Source: Micromonospora sp. MH99
GTDB taxonomy: Bacteria; Actinomycetota; Actinomycetes; Mycobacteriales; Micromonosporaceae
Assembly: GCF_021442385.1 (NCBI RefSeq)
Contig: NZ_MUZA01000068.1
Location: forward strand, 1 to 33,511
Direction: 5' to 3'
Length of the DNA: 33,511 nucleotides
Of the stretch, positions 7,201 through 15,404 are shown piece by piece (the stretch's first letter is position 1; every line of letters starts with the position of its first letter). Below the pieces are notes generated by a model. The model was not told where the DNA came from and searched no databases. It saw only the letters and a list, made by a program, of their open reading frames with translations. Made by a program: the position numbers and the translations under genes.

Positions 7201-8091
7201 ATGGAGACGGCGGAACCCCAGGGCGCTGCGGTCGCCGAGCGGCTGCTCACGTCGTCGCTGCGGACCAGCTACGACCCGGTGGTCGAGATCGACTGGGACG
7301 CGCCGCACACCCCGGGCGCCTACTGGCTTCCGCCGCACCGCAGCAGCCTCTACGGCACCCCGCTCTGGTCCGGGTTGAGCGAGGAGCAGCGGATCGAACT
7401 CACCAAGCACGAGGTGGCCAGCGCGGCCAGCGCCGGTCTGTGGTTCGAGACGATCCTCATGCAGATGCTGATCCGGCACTACTACGACGCCGACCCGACC
7501 AGCCCCCGCGCCCAGTACGCGCTGACCGAGGTCGCCGACGAGTGCCGGCACTCGATCATGTTCGGTCGGCTGATCGAGGCGATGGGCTGTCCCGTCTACC
7601 GGGCGGACCCGCTCGACCACCTGCTCGGCCGGTTCCTCAAGGCGACCGCCAGCGGCCCCCGGATGTACGCCGCGATCCTCGTCGCCGAGGAGATCCTCGA
7701 CGCGTTCCAGCGCGAGATCATGGTGGACGAGTCGCTGCAGCCGCTCATCCGGATGGTCTCGCGCATCCACGTCGTCGAGGAGGCGCGACACGTGCGGTTC
7801 GCCCGCGACGAGCTGGCCCGCCAGGTCGCGGCTGCCGGACCGGTGGGCATGGCGTACGCCCGCCTGCTGGTCGGTCGTGCCGCGCACTCGATCGCCAACC
7901 GTCTCGTGCACCCCGACGCGTACGCGGCGGTGGGGATCCCGCCGGCGGTGGGCCGGGCCGCCGCCCGCGCCAACCCGCACTGGCAGGCCACGCTGCGGTG
8001 GTCGGCGGCCCGGGTGCACGACCACCTCGCGGGCGTCGGGCTGGTGGGCGGGCCGGGGCGGCGGTTGTGGGCCCGGGCCGGGTTGATCTGA
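7201..8091 (+). CDS. AurF-like diiron oxygenase (ferritin-like fold)
   Basis: A 296-residue helical protein with a carboxylate/histidine set spaced as in the p-aminobenzoate N-oxygenase AurF. The ligands are Glu114 and His117 (DECRH), Glu163 (VAEE), His190, Glu194 and His197 (RIHVVEEARH). The intervals Glu-3-His, Glu-27-His, His-4-Glu and Glu-3-His equal those I recall for AurF. The first Glu ligand is either Glu71 or Glu83. Proteins of this fold bind two irons and activate oxygen for amine oxidation or hydroxylation. The start at 7201 is supported by GGAGGA at 7192-7197; longer in-frame starts run into the divergent TetR gene. It is likely co-regulated with the Baeyer-Villiger operon through the shared operator. 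The substrate is unknown, and the family is broad enough that a different oxidation is possible. Confidence 0.82.
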   Translation: METAEPQGAAVAERLLTSSLRTSYDPVVEIDWDAPHTPGAYWLPPHRSSLYGTPLWSGLSEEQRIELTKHEVASAASAGLWFETILMQMLIRHYYDADPTSPRAQYALTEVADECRHSIMFGRLIEAMGCPVYRADPLDHLLGRFLKATASGPRMYAAILVAEEILDAFQREIMVDESLQPLIRMVSRIHVVEEARHVRFARDELARQVAAAGPVGMAYARLLVGRAAHSIANRLVHPDAYAAVGIPPAVGRAAARANPHWQATLRWSAARVHDHLAGVGLVGGPGRRLWARAGLI

Positions 8092-8175
8092 CGGGCGTCG
8101 TCCGGGTGGGCGCGGCGTCGACGGGTTCCGCCGGCGGCGGGACGTTGGCGATGAACTGCCCACATCAGGCAGCCG

Positions 8176-8775
8176 TCAGGCACGCCCGATCCGCGGCTCG
8201 TGCCGGCCGGTGAGGCGCAGCCCGACACCGCGTACGGCCTCGATCGTGGCACCGGCGCCGAGGGCCCGCAACTTGGGGCGCAGCCGCTTCACCACAGACT
8301 GCACGTCTGCTCTGCGCTCGCGCCCCTCGTCGTGCCAGACCGACCGGTGCAGCTCGGCGTAGCTCCAGATCCGGACCGGCTCGGTGATCAGGCAGGTCAA
8401 CAGGTCGTGCTCCAGCCGGGTCAGGTCGACCTCGCGACCCGCGTACCGGGCGGTGGACCGGGCCGAGTCGATGACCAGGGCGGGCTCGGGCTCGACGGTG
8501 GGCGTCGGGCTCGACTGTGGCTCGCCGAGAGGGCCGGCTCGTTGCTGCGGCACCGCGATCAGCCGACGCAGCTCGTCGAGGTCGGCCACCAGCAGCAGCG
8601 GCGCGATCCCGTCGAGACGCTCCGCGAGCCGGATGCGCTCGGTAGGGGACGGCGTCACCGCGATCAGCAACGGAAACGGCTCGTCGGTCGGGTCGGACCC
8701 GTCCGCCGCCGTCTCGTCGTCCTCGGCCACCACACCGCCCGGGATCGATGGGCATCCCTGCCCAGCTGTCGTCAT
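8176..8775 (-). CDS. Winged-helix (OmpR/PhoB-type DNA-binding) regulator, paralogue 1
   Basis: A 199-residue protein. The C-terminal half (about 105-195) is an OmpR-type winged helix: REVDLTRLEHDLLTCLI, WSYAELHRSVW, VQSVVKRLRPKLRALG and a final EAVRGVGLRL wing. The N-terminal part contains a receiver-like stretch (PLLIAVTPSPTERIRLAERLDG...LLLVADLDELRRLI) without an obvious phosphoacceptor Asp, so it is unlikely to be a phosphorylated response regulator. It is clearly paralogous to the gene at 13522-14025; both share the core DLTRLEHDxLxCL. The two lie on either side of the large protease gene and this one is divergent from it. I chose the ATG at 8775; an in-frame GTG at 8838 would add 21 mostly hydrophobic residues. 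Control of the protease is inference from position. Confidence 0.75.
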   Translation of the reverse strand: MTTAGQGCPSIPGGVVAEDDETAADGSDPTDEPFPLLIAVTPSPTERIRLAERLDGIAPLLLVADLDELRRLIAVPQQRAGPLGEPQSSPTPTVEPEPALVIDSARSTARYAGREVDLTRLEHDLLTCLITEPVRIWSYAELHRSVWHDEGRERRADVQSVVKRLRPKLRALGAGATIEAVRGVGLRLTGRHEPRIGRA

Positions 8776-8847
8776 GGTCCTGACAATGATTGGCAAGCGC
8801 GCCGCCAGCAGGGCAACCGTTAGCGACAAGTTGCTCACAGCAAGTTC

Positions 8848-8875
8848 TTGATCGTCCTTTCCTCTCGATCATAGT
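8848..8875 (+). promoter_or_regulatory. Candidate promoter of the subtilisin-Kelch gene
   Basis: TTGATC (8848-8853) and CATAGT (8870-8875) are separated by 16 bases in an AT-richer patch. They point toward the protease with a leader of about 135 bases. Direct repeats with GCATG cores follow at 8909-8928. Confidence 0.4.
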
Positions 8876-8908
8876 GTCCACTCGGGCAACCGGCGTGACC
8901 CGCGCGGT

Positions 8909-8928
8909 GCATGGGGAGGCATGAGGGG
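8909..8928. repeat. Tandem 10-bp GCATG direct repeat upstream of the protease
   Basis: GCATGGGGAG is followed at once by GCATGAGGGG (8 of 10 identical), inside the protease leader. OmpR-type winged-helix proteins bind tandem direct repeats, so this is a possible target of the flanking regulators. Confidence 0.35.
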
Positions 8929-9018
8929 GTCCGTTCGCTCGGCTCCACCGAGCTGGATCTCGCGCACTCTCACCATGGCCCACTACACCCCTGGGTCGTT
9001 CTGAGGGAGGCAGCACCG

Positions 9019-12000
9019 ATGTTCAGACGTCCACAATGGAGACGCACGGCCAGATCGCTGGTCAGCGCCAGCGCGGCGACGATCCTCGCCGCCACATGCC
9101 TGGTCAGCGTCAGCTCCGGCGCGCAGGCCGCGCCCGGTTCGCTGGGAGCGGGCACCGCCGCCGGGGACAAGATCCGGCCGGAGCTCGCCCGCCAGCTTGA
9201 GGCCAAGACCGCAGGGGACTTCTGGATTCGGTTCAAGGACCGGGCCGACCTGAGCAAGGCCAGTGCCATCAAGGACTGGACGAAGCGCGGCGCGGCAGTC
9301 GCGCAGACGCTGCGGGAGACCGCCGCCGGGAGCCAGGGCAAGATCCGCGCCGAACTCGACAGCTCGGGTACGAAGTACCAGACCTTCTGGGCCACCAACG
9401 CCATCAAGGTGAACAGCGGCTCCCTGGCGATGGCGCAGAAGTTCGCCGCCCACGCCGAGGTCGAGGGCCTCTACGCCCCGGTCGCCTACAAGCTGCCGGA
9501 ACTCACCAAGGGCACCGACGAGAAGACCGTCAACTCCGTCGAGTGGGGCGTTGCCAACATCAACGCCGACGACGTCTGGTCCCAGTACGGCGTCACCGGC
9601 GAGGGCGTCACCATCGCCAGCATCGACAGCGGCGTGCAGTACGACCACCCGGCGTTGGTGAACTCCTACCGCGGCAACAACGGCGACGGCACGTTCGACC
9701 ACAACTACAACTGGTTCAACGCCGCCGGGACGTGCGCCGACGCGCCCTGCGACGACGACGGCCACGGTACGCACACCATGGGCACCATGGCCGGCTCCGC
9801 CGGCGCGAACCAGATCGGTGTCGCGCCCGGCGTCAAGTGGATCGCGGCGAACGGCTGCTGCCCGACCGACGCGGCGCTGATCGAATCCGGTCAGTGGATG
9901 CTCGAACCGACCGACCTGCGCGGTCAGAACCCGGACGCCAGCAAGCGGCCGAACATCATCAACAACTCCTGGGGCACCCGGAACCCGTCGAACGAGCCCT
10001 TCATGGAGGACGTGACGCTGGCCTGGGCCGCGTCCGGCATCTTCGGGGTCTTCTCCAACGGCAACAGCGGGCCGGCGTGCCAGACCAGCGGCTCACCGGG
10101 AAGCCTCGCCAGCAACTACTCCGCCGGCGCGTACGACGTCAACAACACCATCGCCAGCTTCTCGGCCCGGGGCGCCGGGCAGAACGGCGAGATCAAGCCC
10201 AACATCTCCGCGCCCGGCGTGAACGTCCGGTCGAGCGTTCCCGGCAACGGGTACGCCGCCGCCAGCGGCACGTCGATGGCCGCCCCGCACCTGGTGGGCG
10301 CGATCGCCCTGCTGTACTCGGCCGCGCCGTCGCTGATCGGTGACGTCGACGGAACCCGCGCGCTGCTCAACGGCACCGCTGTCGACAAGGCCGACGACCA
10401 GTGCGGCGGTACCGCCGCGGACAACAACGTCTGGGGTGAGGGCCGGCTGGACGCCCTCGCACTGCTCAACGCCGCCCCGACCGGCGACGTCGGCACCCTG
10501 GCCGGCACGGTCACCGACGCGGCCACCGGCGCACCGATCGCCGGCGCGACAGTGACCCTCACCGGTCCGGCGTCGCGTGAGATCACCACCGGCGCCGACG
10601 GCACCTACTCGACCCAGGTCCCGACCGGCGACTACCAGGTCGTCGTATCGGCGTTCGGCTACGGCAGCACCACGAAGTCCGCGACTGTCGCCAACCGCGC
10701 GACCACGACGCTCGACGTCGCCCTGACGGCGGTGCCGCGCGTCAACATCACCGGCTCGGTCACCGACGGCTCCGGCCACGGCTGGCCGTTGTACGCGAAG
10801 GTGACAGTGAGCGGCCCGTCCGGCGTGTACGACTACACGACGCCCTCGAACGGCCGATACAGCATCACGCTGCCGGCCGGGCAGACGTACACCCTGACGT
10901 ACGAGGTGCAGTACCCGGGCTACCAGAGGGTCACCAAGGAGGTCGTGGTCGGCACCCGGAACGTGACCGCCAACGTCGCGGTGCCGGTCGACACCACCAG
11001 GTGCACGACGGCGCCCGGCTACACGTTCGGCTCCGACGGCGAGTACGAGACCTTCGACGCGACGACCACCCCGGCCGGCTGGACGGTGGTGGACAACGTG
11101 GGCAGCGGTCAGGTCTGGAAGTTCACCGACGACGGCGGTCGGGGCAACCTGACCGGTGGCACCGGCAACTTCGCGATGATCGACAGCGACGACTACGGCG
11201 CGGGCACCAGCCAGGACACCTCCCTGGTCAGCCCGGTGGTCGACCTGACCGGCGTCACGGCCCCGGTCATCCGGTTCAACCAGGACTTCAACCAGCTCAA
11301 CGACGACACCGCAGACGTCGACCTGAGCATCGACAACGGCGCGACCTGGACGAACGTGCTCCGACAGGAAACCGACGTCCGGGGCCCGAAGCTCACCGAG
11401 ATCCCGATTCCGCAGGCGGCCGGCAAGGCGCAGGTCCAGGTGCGGTTCCACTACTACGACGCCTCGTACGAGTGGTGGTGGGAGGTCGACAACGTCCTCA
11501 TCGGCAGTCAGGTCACCTGCGTGCCGGTCGACGGCGGTCTGGTCGTGGGCAACGTCCGCGACAAGAACGACAACAGCTACGTCAACGGCGCCACCGTCAC
11601 CAGCAACGACCGGCCCGCCGAGAAGGCGGTCACCGTGGCGACCCCGGACGACCCGGGACTGCCCGACGGGTTCTACTGGATCTACTCGACGCTGACCGGC
11701 ACCCACAAGTTCACCGCGACGGCCGGCAACTACGTCAGCCAGAGCAAGCAGGTCGACGTCGAACCCGACTGGGCCACCGCCGCGAACTTCGTCCTCGCGG
11801 CCGGCCGGTTGTCGGTGACACCCACCCAGTTGAGCGCGACGGTCCAGATGCCCAGCGGCAAGGCCACCAGGACGTTCACCGTGACCAACACCGGCGGAGC
11901 GCCGGTCGAGGTCGGCTTCGGCGAGCGGGACAACGGCTTCGAGCTGCTGCGGGCGGACGGTTCCTGGGTGACCCGGCAGCAGGTGCTCGGCGCGGCCGGC

Positions 12001-13431
12001 GCACCGGAGCAGCGGCTGAGCGTCCCGACGTCGTTCGCGGCCAGGGCGTCCGGCAAGGCGACGTCGGCGACCACCGCCGCGCCCGGCCCGCAGGCCGCCC
12101 CGTGGACGGACATCACCGACTTCCCGACCAACATCATGGACAACCGGGTCGTCACCCTGGACGGCAAGGTGTACTCGATCGGCGGTGGCGACGGAAGCGC
12201 CTCCACCGCGAAGACCTACGCCTACGACCCGGTCGCGCAGACCTGGACGGCGGCGGCCGACCTGCCGGGCGCCCGTAACGCGCTGACCGTGGGCGTGGTC
12301 GGCGGGAAGATCATCGCAACGGGTGGCTGGGGCGCCGAGGGCCCCGACGCCGCCACCTGGTCGTACGACCCGGGGGCCAACAGCTGGACCGAACTGGCCG
12401 ACAACCCGGCGCCGCGTTCCGCGGCCGGGCAGGCCGTCGTCGGCGGCAAGCTCTACGCCGTCGGCGGCTGCACCACCGCGGAATGTGTGCCGATGTCGAA
12501 CACCGTGGTCCGCTACGACCCGGGCACCGACGCCTGGGAGACGCTGGCGAACTACCCGAAGTCGGTGGCCTTCGCCTCCTGCGGCGGGATCGACGGTGTT
12601 CTCTACTGCACCGGTGGCAACGACGGCACCGCGGCGCAGAAGGCCAGCTACGCCTACGACCCGGGTGCCAACACGTGGACCGCCATCGCCGACGCGCCGA
12701 CGGACAACTGGGCCAGCTCGTACGCGGTGGCCAGCGGCAAGCTCCTCGTCGTGGGTGGTTCGCAGGGCGGCGCCATCAGCAACGCCGGCTTCGCCTACGA
12801 CCCGGCCACCAACTCGTGGTCGAACCTGCCGAACGCCAACACCGCCCGGTACCGGGGTGGCGCGGCGTGCGGCTTCTACAAGATCGGTGGCTCGTCGGGC
12901 AGCTTCAACGCGGCACCGGACAGTGAGGTGCTGCCGGGCTTCGAGGGGTGCGTCGAGGCAGCGGCCGACGTCAGCTGGATGACGATCGACAAGTCGACTG
13001 TCACCCTCGCGCCGGGGGAGAAGGTCACTGTCACCGTCGGGATGACGGCGAACGTGGACCAGCCGGGCACCTACTCGGGTGCGGTCACGATCAAGGAGAA
13101 CACGCCGTACTCGGTGGCGCCGGTGGCGGTGACCATGACGGCGACGCCCCCGAAGACCTGGGGCAAGCTGATGGGCACGGTGACCGGGACCAGTTGCCAG
13201 GGCGCGACCTCGCCGATCGCCGGTGCGGTGGTCCAGGTGGACTCGTGGGCGATGTCGTGGACGTTCGCGACCGACAGCGCCGGCAGGTACGCCTACTGGG
13301 TGGACCGCCGGAACAACCCGCTCACGATGATCGTCGCCAAGGACGGCTGGAAGCCCCAGACCCGTCAGACGAGGATCGACACCACCACTCCCGCGGTGGA
13401 GAACTTCGCGTTGGCGCCCATCCGGTGCTGA
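9019..13431 (+). CDS. Secreted multidomain subtilisin-family (S8) serine peptidase with Kelch propeller
   Basis: A 1470-residue exported protein. The signal peptide spans residues 1-37 (RR near the start, hydrophobic core, AQA end). A propeptide-like region follows to about 180 and then the S8 catalytic domain. Its triad is Asp203 (ASIDSGV), His249 (DGHGTH) and Ser419 (SGTSMAAPH), with oxyanion Asn349 (NGNSGP). After about 490 come two carboxypeptidase-regulatory-like beta domains (GTLAGTVTDAATGAPI..., about 493-655). Next is a beta-sandwich reminiscent of immune-inhibitor-A/MAM modules (about 660-835), then further Ig-like segments. A Kelch beta-propeller (about 1035-1300) has repeated YAYDP...W and GGKLYAVGG units. 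The C-terminus has another Ig-like and a regulatory-like domain. The start has GGGAGG at 9005-9010. The protein probably degrades or processes extracellular protein, with the propeller binding substrate or surface glycans. Confidence 0.92.
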   Translation: MFRRPQWRRTARSLVSASAATILAATCLVSVSSGAQAAPGSLGAGTAAGDKIRPELARQLEAKTAGDFWIRFKDRADLSKASAIKDWTKRGAAVAQTLRETAAGSQGKIRAELDSSGTKYQTFWATNAIKVNSGSLAMAQKFAAHAEVEGLYAPVAYKLPELTKGTDEKTVNSVEWGVANINADDVWSQYGVTGEGVTIASIDSGVQYDHPALVNSYRGNNGDGTFDHNYNWFNAAGTCADAPCDDDGHGTHTMGTMAGSAGANQIGVAPGVKWIAANGCCPTDAALIESGQWMLEPTDLRGQNPDASKRPNIINNSWGTRNPSNEPFMEDVTLAWAASGIFGVFSNGNSGPACQTSGSPGSLASNYSAGAYDVNNTIASFSARGAGQNGEIKPNISAPGVNVRSSVPGNGYAAASGTSMAAPHLVGAIALLYSAAPSLIGDVDGTRALLNGTAVDKADDQCGGTAADNNVWGEGRLDALALLNAAPTGDVGTLAGTVTDAATGAPIAGATVTLTGPASREITTGADGTYSTQVPTGDYQVVVSAFGYGSTTKSATVANRATTTLDVALTAVPRVNITGSVTDGSGHGWPLYAKVTVSGPSGVYDYTTPSNGRYSITLPAGQTYTLTYEVQYPGYQRVTKEVVVGTRNVTANVAVPVDTTRCTTAPGYTFGSDGEYETFDATTTPAGWTVVDNVGSGQVWKFTDDGGRGNLTGGTGNFAMIDSDDYGAGTSQDTSLVSPVVDLTGVTAPVIRFNQDFNQLNDDTADVDLSIDNGATWTNVLRQETDVRGPKLTEIPIPQAAGKAQVQVRFHYYDASYEWWWEVDNVLIGSQVTCVPVDGGLVVGNVRDKNDNSYVNGATVTSNDRPAEKAVTVATPDDPGLPDGFYWIYSTLTGTHKFTATAGNYVSQSKQVDVEPDWATAANFVLAAGRLSVTPTQLSATVQMPSGKATRTFTVTNTGGAPVEVGFGERDNGFELLRADGSWVTRQQVLGAAGAPEQRLSVPTSFAARASGKATSATTAAPGPQAAPWTDITDFPTNIMDNRVVTLDGKVYSIGGGDGSASTAKTYAYDPVAQTWTAAADLPGARNALTVGVVGGKIIATGGWGAEGPDAATWSYDPGANSWTELADNPAPRSAAGQAVVGGKLYAVGGCTTAECVPMSNTVVRYDPGTDAWETLANYPKSVAFASCGGIDGVLYCTGGNDGTAAQKASYAYDPGANTWTAIADAPTDNWASSYAVASGKLLVVGGSQGGAISNAGFAYDPATNSWSNLPNANTARYRGGAACGFYKIGGSSGSFNAAPDSEVLPGFEGCVEAAADVSWMTIDKSTVTLAPGEKVTVTVGMTANVDQPGTYSGAVTIKENTPYSVAPVAVTMTATPPKTWGKLMGTVTGTSCQGATSPIAGAVVQVDSWAMSWTFATDSAGRYAYWVDRRNNPLTMIVAKDGWKPQTRQTRIDTTTPAVENFALAPIRC

Positions 13432-13459
13432 CACCCTGCGGTAAGCGGTAGCGCACCAT

Positions 13460-13492
13460 CCGGCCCGCCTGGTCCTCGACCAGGCGGGCCGG
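13460..13492. terminator. Bidirectional hairpin terminator after the protease
   Basis: A perfect 15-bp inverted repeat (left arm CCGGCCCGCCTGGTC) with a 3-base loop, located between convergent genes. It has no U tract on either side. It probably terminates both the protease and the second winged-helix gene. Confidence 0.75.
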
Positions 13493-13521
13493 ACCGGCCT
13501 TCGCGACGGCCGGGCGCGCGC

Positions 13522-14025
13522 TCAGACGGGCGCGAGCCGGAAGCCGACGCCGCGGACCGCGTGGATGGTGGTGGCGGCGTCGAGCCGGGCCAGCTTGCGA
13601 CGCACCCGACGAACCACGGAGTGCATGTCGGACCCGCGGCCGAGGTGTCGGTTGCCCCAGACCTCAAGGTGCAGTCGCTCGTAGGTCCAGACCTGCCCGG
13701 GAGCGTCGACCAGGCAGAGCAGCACGTCGTGCTCCAGTCGGGTCAGGTCGATCTCCTGGTCGCGCCAGCGCAGCACCCGGCGGTCGGAGTCGACGCTCAG
13801 ATCCGGCGGCGGCTGCGGGCTCGGCGCCACCTCCGCGAGCACGGTCTGGGCGGGGGGAGGTGCGACGGGGGGCATCTCGACCACCCCGAGGAACTCCCGC
13901 GCCTGGTCCACGTTCGAGACGATCAGGAAGGCGTCGGTCCCGCCGAGCAGGCGGGCCAACTGCCGGCGCTCAGCCGGCGAGGACGCGATGCCGATGACCA
14001 GCGAGGCGACCGGAATTCCCTGCAT
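13522..14025 (-). CDS. Winged-helix (OmpR/PhoB-type DNA-binding) regulator, paralogue 2
   Basis: A 167-residue paralogue of the regulator at 8176-8775. The N-terminus (PVASLVIGIASSPAERRQLARLLGGTDAFLIVSNVDQAREFL) aligns with the receiver-like stretch of paralogue 1 and also lacks a clear phosphoacceptor. A Pro-rich linker (MPPVAPPPAQ) leads to the winged helix (about 80-167: EIDLTRLEHDVLLCLV, WTYERLHLEVW, MHSVVRRVRRKLARL, HAVRGVGFRLAPV). I chose the ATG at 14025 because GGAAGGGG stands about eight bases upstream; the longer reading needs a TTG at 14052. It is convergent with the protease and separated from it by a shared hairpin. It might regulate the protease or the PAP2 gene divergent from it; the sequence does not decide. 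Confidence 0.75.
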   Translation of the reverse strand: MQGIPVASLVIGIASSPAERRQLARLLGGTDAFLIVSNVDQAREFLGVVEMPPVAPPPAQTVLAEVAPSPQPPPDLSVDSDRRVLRWRDQEIDLTRLEHDVLLCLVDAPGQVWTYERLHLEVWGNRHLGRGSDMHSVVRRVRRKLARLDAATTIHAVRGVGFRLAPV

Positions 14026-14142
14026 TGCCCAACCCCTTCCGGTTCCCCACAATCACTCCGGATGGTTTTCGCACCGCCGAGGACGACCATCGATCGGCGC
14101 CCTGACCCTAGTGGTGGCTCGTCTCGGCTGGGTAAAACATAG

Positions 14143-14158
14143 TTGCATGTAAGCATGT
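14143..14158. repeat. Tandem 8-bp GCATGT direct repeat in the regulator/PAP2 divergent spacer
   Basis: TTGCATGT is followed directly by AAGCATGT in an AT-rich patch of the 293-base spacer (14026-14318). This is a plausible site for a winged-helix regulator. I see no clear -35/-10 pair elsewhere in the spacer. Confidence 0.35.
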
Positions 14159-14318
14159 GAATGACTGTCGACGTCACGGCCGTGCGGACGGCTTGGCGAC
14201 AACGAAGGGTCGGCGGGGGTTCGGGAAGCGGGATCGCCCGGTTTTCTCCGGTGGTGACCGGCGGTTGTGACAGAACGAAGACAATCCACGGACGGCGTCC
14301 GGACCTGGCCGGCCGAAC

Positions 14319-15335
14319 ATGGTCGACATGCCTCACGGATCGTCGTACCCCGTCAGTCGGTCCTCGCCCGGACCCGCGCGGGCGCTGCCGGCCGGCCGCG
14401 CCGCCGTTGCGCCGGGCCTGCGGCTGCTCGCGGCGGCTGTCTGTTTCCTGTTCGCCCTGGGCCTCACCGGCCTGTTGTTCGTGTGGACCGACCGGGGTCA
14501 GTGGATCGACGGGCTGCTCCTGCCGCGTGCCGAACGGGGTGGCGGATACGAGCAGCCCGGCGATCTGTTCGGGCCGGCGACTGTCGTCCTGCGGCACTTC
14601 GGCCGGCCGTCGATGCTCGCCGCCCTGCTCGGCGGGGTCTTAGTGGTGGGTCTGCTCGGTCGTCGACTGCTGGCCGGCCTCACGGGTGTGGGCCTGGTGC
14701 TGTGCGCGGTCGTGACGGCCGGTGCGGTGAAGTCGGCACTGCCCCGTCCGGACTTCGCGATCGAGGGCTCGACCACCCACAACAGTTTTCCCAGTGGCCA
14801 CGTCGCGGTCGCGACGGCTCTGGTGCTGGCCTACCTGCTGGTCCTGCCGGGCTGGGCCCGACGGTGGTCGGTCGTGCCGGGCGCGGCGGCTGTCTCGGTG
14901 ATCGGCGCGGCCACCATGATCGCGGGCTGGCACCGGTTCAGTGACGTGCTCGGTGGCGTCCTGCTGAGTGCGGCGCTGTTCTGCCTGGCCGCGGCGGCGC
15001 TGACGCTCCGACGTGGCGGCGACGCGCCGCGCCCGGATGCCACGCCGGTCGCCGGTCGCGCCTGGCGCGCGTTCGCCGAGGGGGCGGTGGGGTTGATCGT
15101 GCTCGGCTGGGTGGTTCGGGTGCTGCTGCCCGGTCCGGCCGCCGGACTGCCGTGGGGGCCGCTCGTGGCCATTTCGGCGGCGGCCGTGCTGACGGCGCTG
15201 GCGGTGGGCGTGGCGGTCTTCCTGGTGGGGTCGGTGGAGTTCGCCGGACCGGTGGGTCCGCCGCAGCGGGAGGCGGCCCACCCGGGGTCCATGGAGCGCC
15301 TGCTGGCGACGGACAGCAGGACGGCAGGGCGCTGA
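14319..15335 (+). CDS. PAP2-family membrane phosphatase
   Basis: A 338-residue membrane protein with the PAP2 signature: KSALPRP (Lys138, Arg143, Pro144), FPSGH (158-161) and GWHRFSD (His205, Asp209). The usual Arg seven residues before His205 is not present; an Arg follows the His instead, a variant I believe is common in actinobacterial members. Hydrophobic helices flank the motifs. Two further helices follow a basic linker after residue 235 (EGAVGLIVLGWVVRVLL and LVAISAAAVLTALAVGVAVFLVG), which is more than a minimal PAP2 core. Such enzymes dephosphorylate phosphatidate or undecaprenyl pyrophosphate at the outer membrane face. Its place beside envelope genes favours lipid-carrier recycling, which is inference. 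The ATG at 14319 or 14328 may be the start; neither has a good Shine-Dalgarno. Confidence 0.82.
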   Translation: MVDMPHGSSYPVSRSSPGPARALPAGRAAVAPGLRLLAAAVCFLFALGLTGLLFVWTDRGQWIDGLLLPRAERGGGYEQPGDLFGPATVVLRHFGRPSMLAALLGGVLVVGLLGRRLLAGLTGVGLVLCAVVTAGAVKSALPRPDFAIEGSTTHNSFPSGHVAVATALVLAYLLVLPGWARRWSVVPGAAAVSVIGAATMIAGWHRFSDVLGGVLLSAALFCLAAAALTLRRGGDAPRPDATPVAGRAWRAFAEGAVGLIVLGWVVRVLLPGPAAGLPWGPLVAISAAAVLTALAVGVAVFLVGSVEFAGPVGPPQREAAHPGSMERLLATDSRTAGR

Positions 15336-15354
15336 CGGGTCGATACCCGACCCG
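15336..15354 (+). terminator. Hairpin terminator of the PAP2 gene
   Basis: CGGGTCG-ATACC-CGACCCG, a perfect 7-bp stem with a 5-base loop immediately after the PAP2 stop. It separates that gene from the two-component operon. Confidence 0.6.
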
Positions 15355-15404
15355 CGAGACATCGACCAAAGGCGAACAATTCTCATGATGGGATACTGGA
15401 CGGC

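Noticed and set aside
10093..13434. A 1113-codon open frame on the minus strand
   Set aside because: It runs antisense to the subtilisin-Kelch gene. Its composition (runs of Arg, Gly, Val, His) is that of a GC-rich shadow, with no recognisable domain.
14161..14643. Plus-strand frame starting in the regulator/PAP2 spacer
   Set aside because: Most of it lies out of frame over the PAP2 gene. The spacer part is AT-rich, promoter-like DNA.
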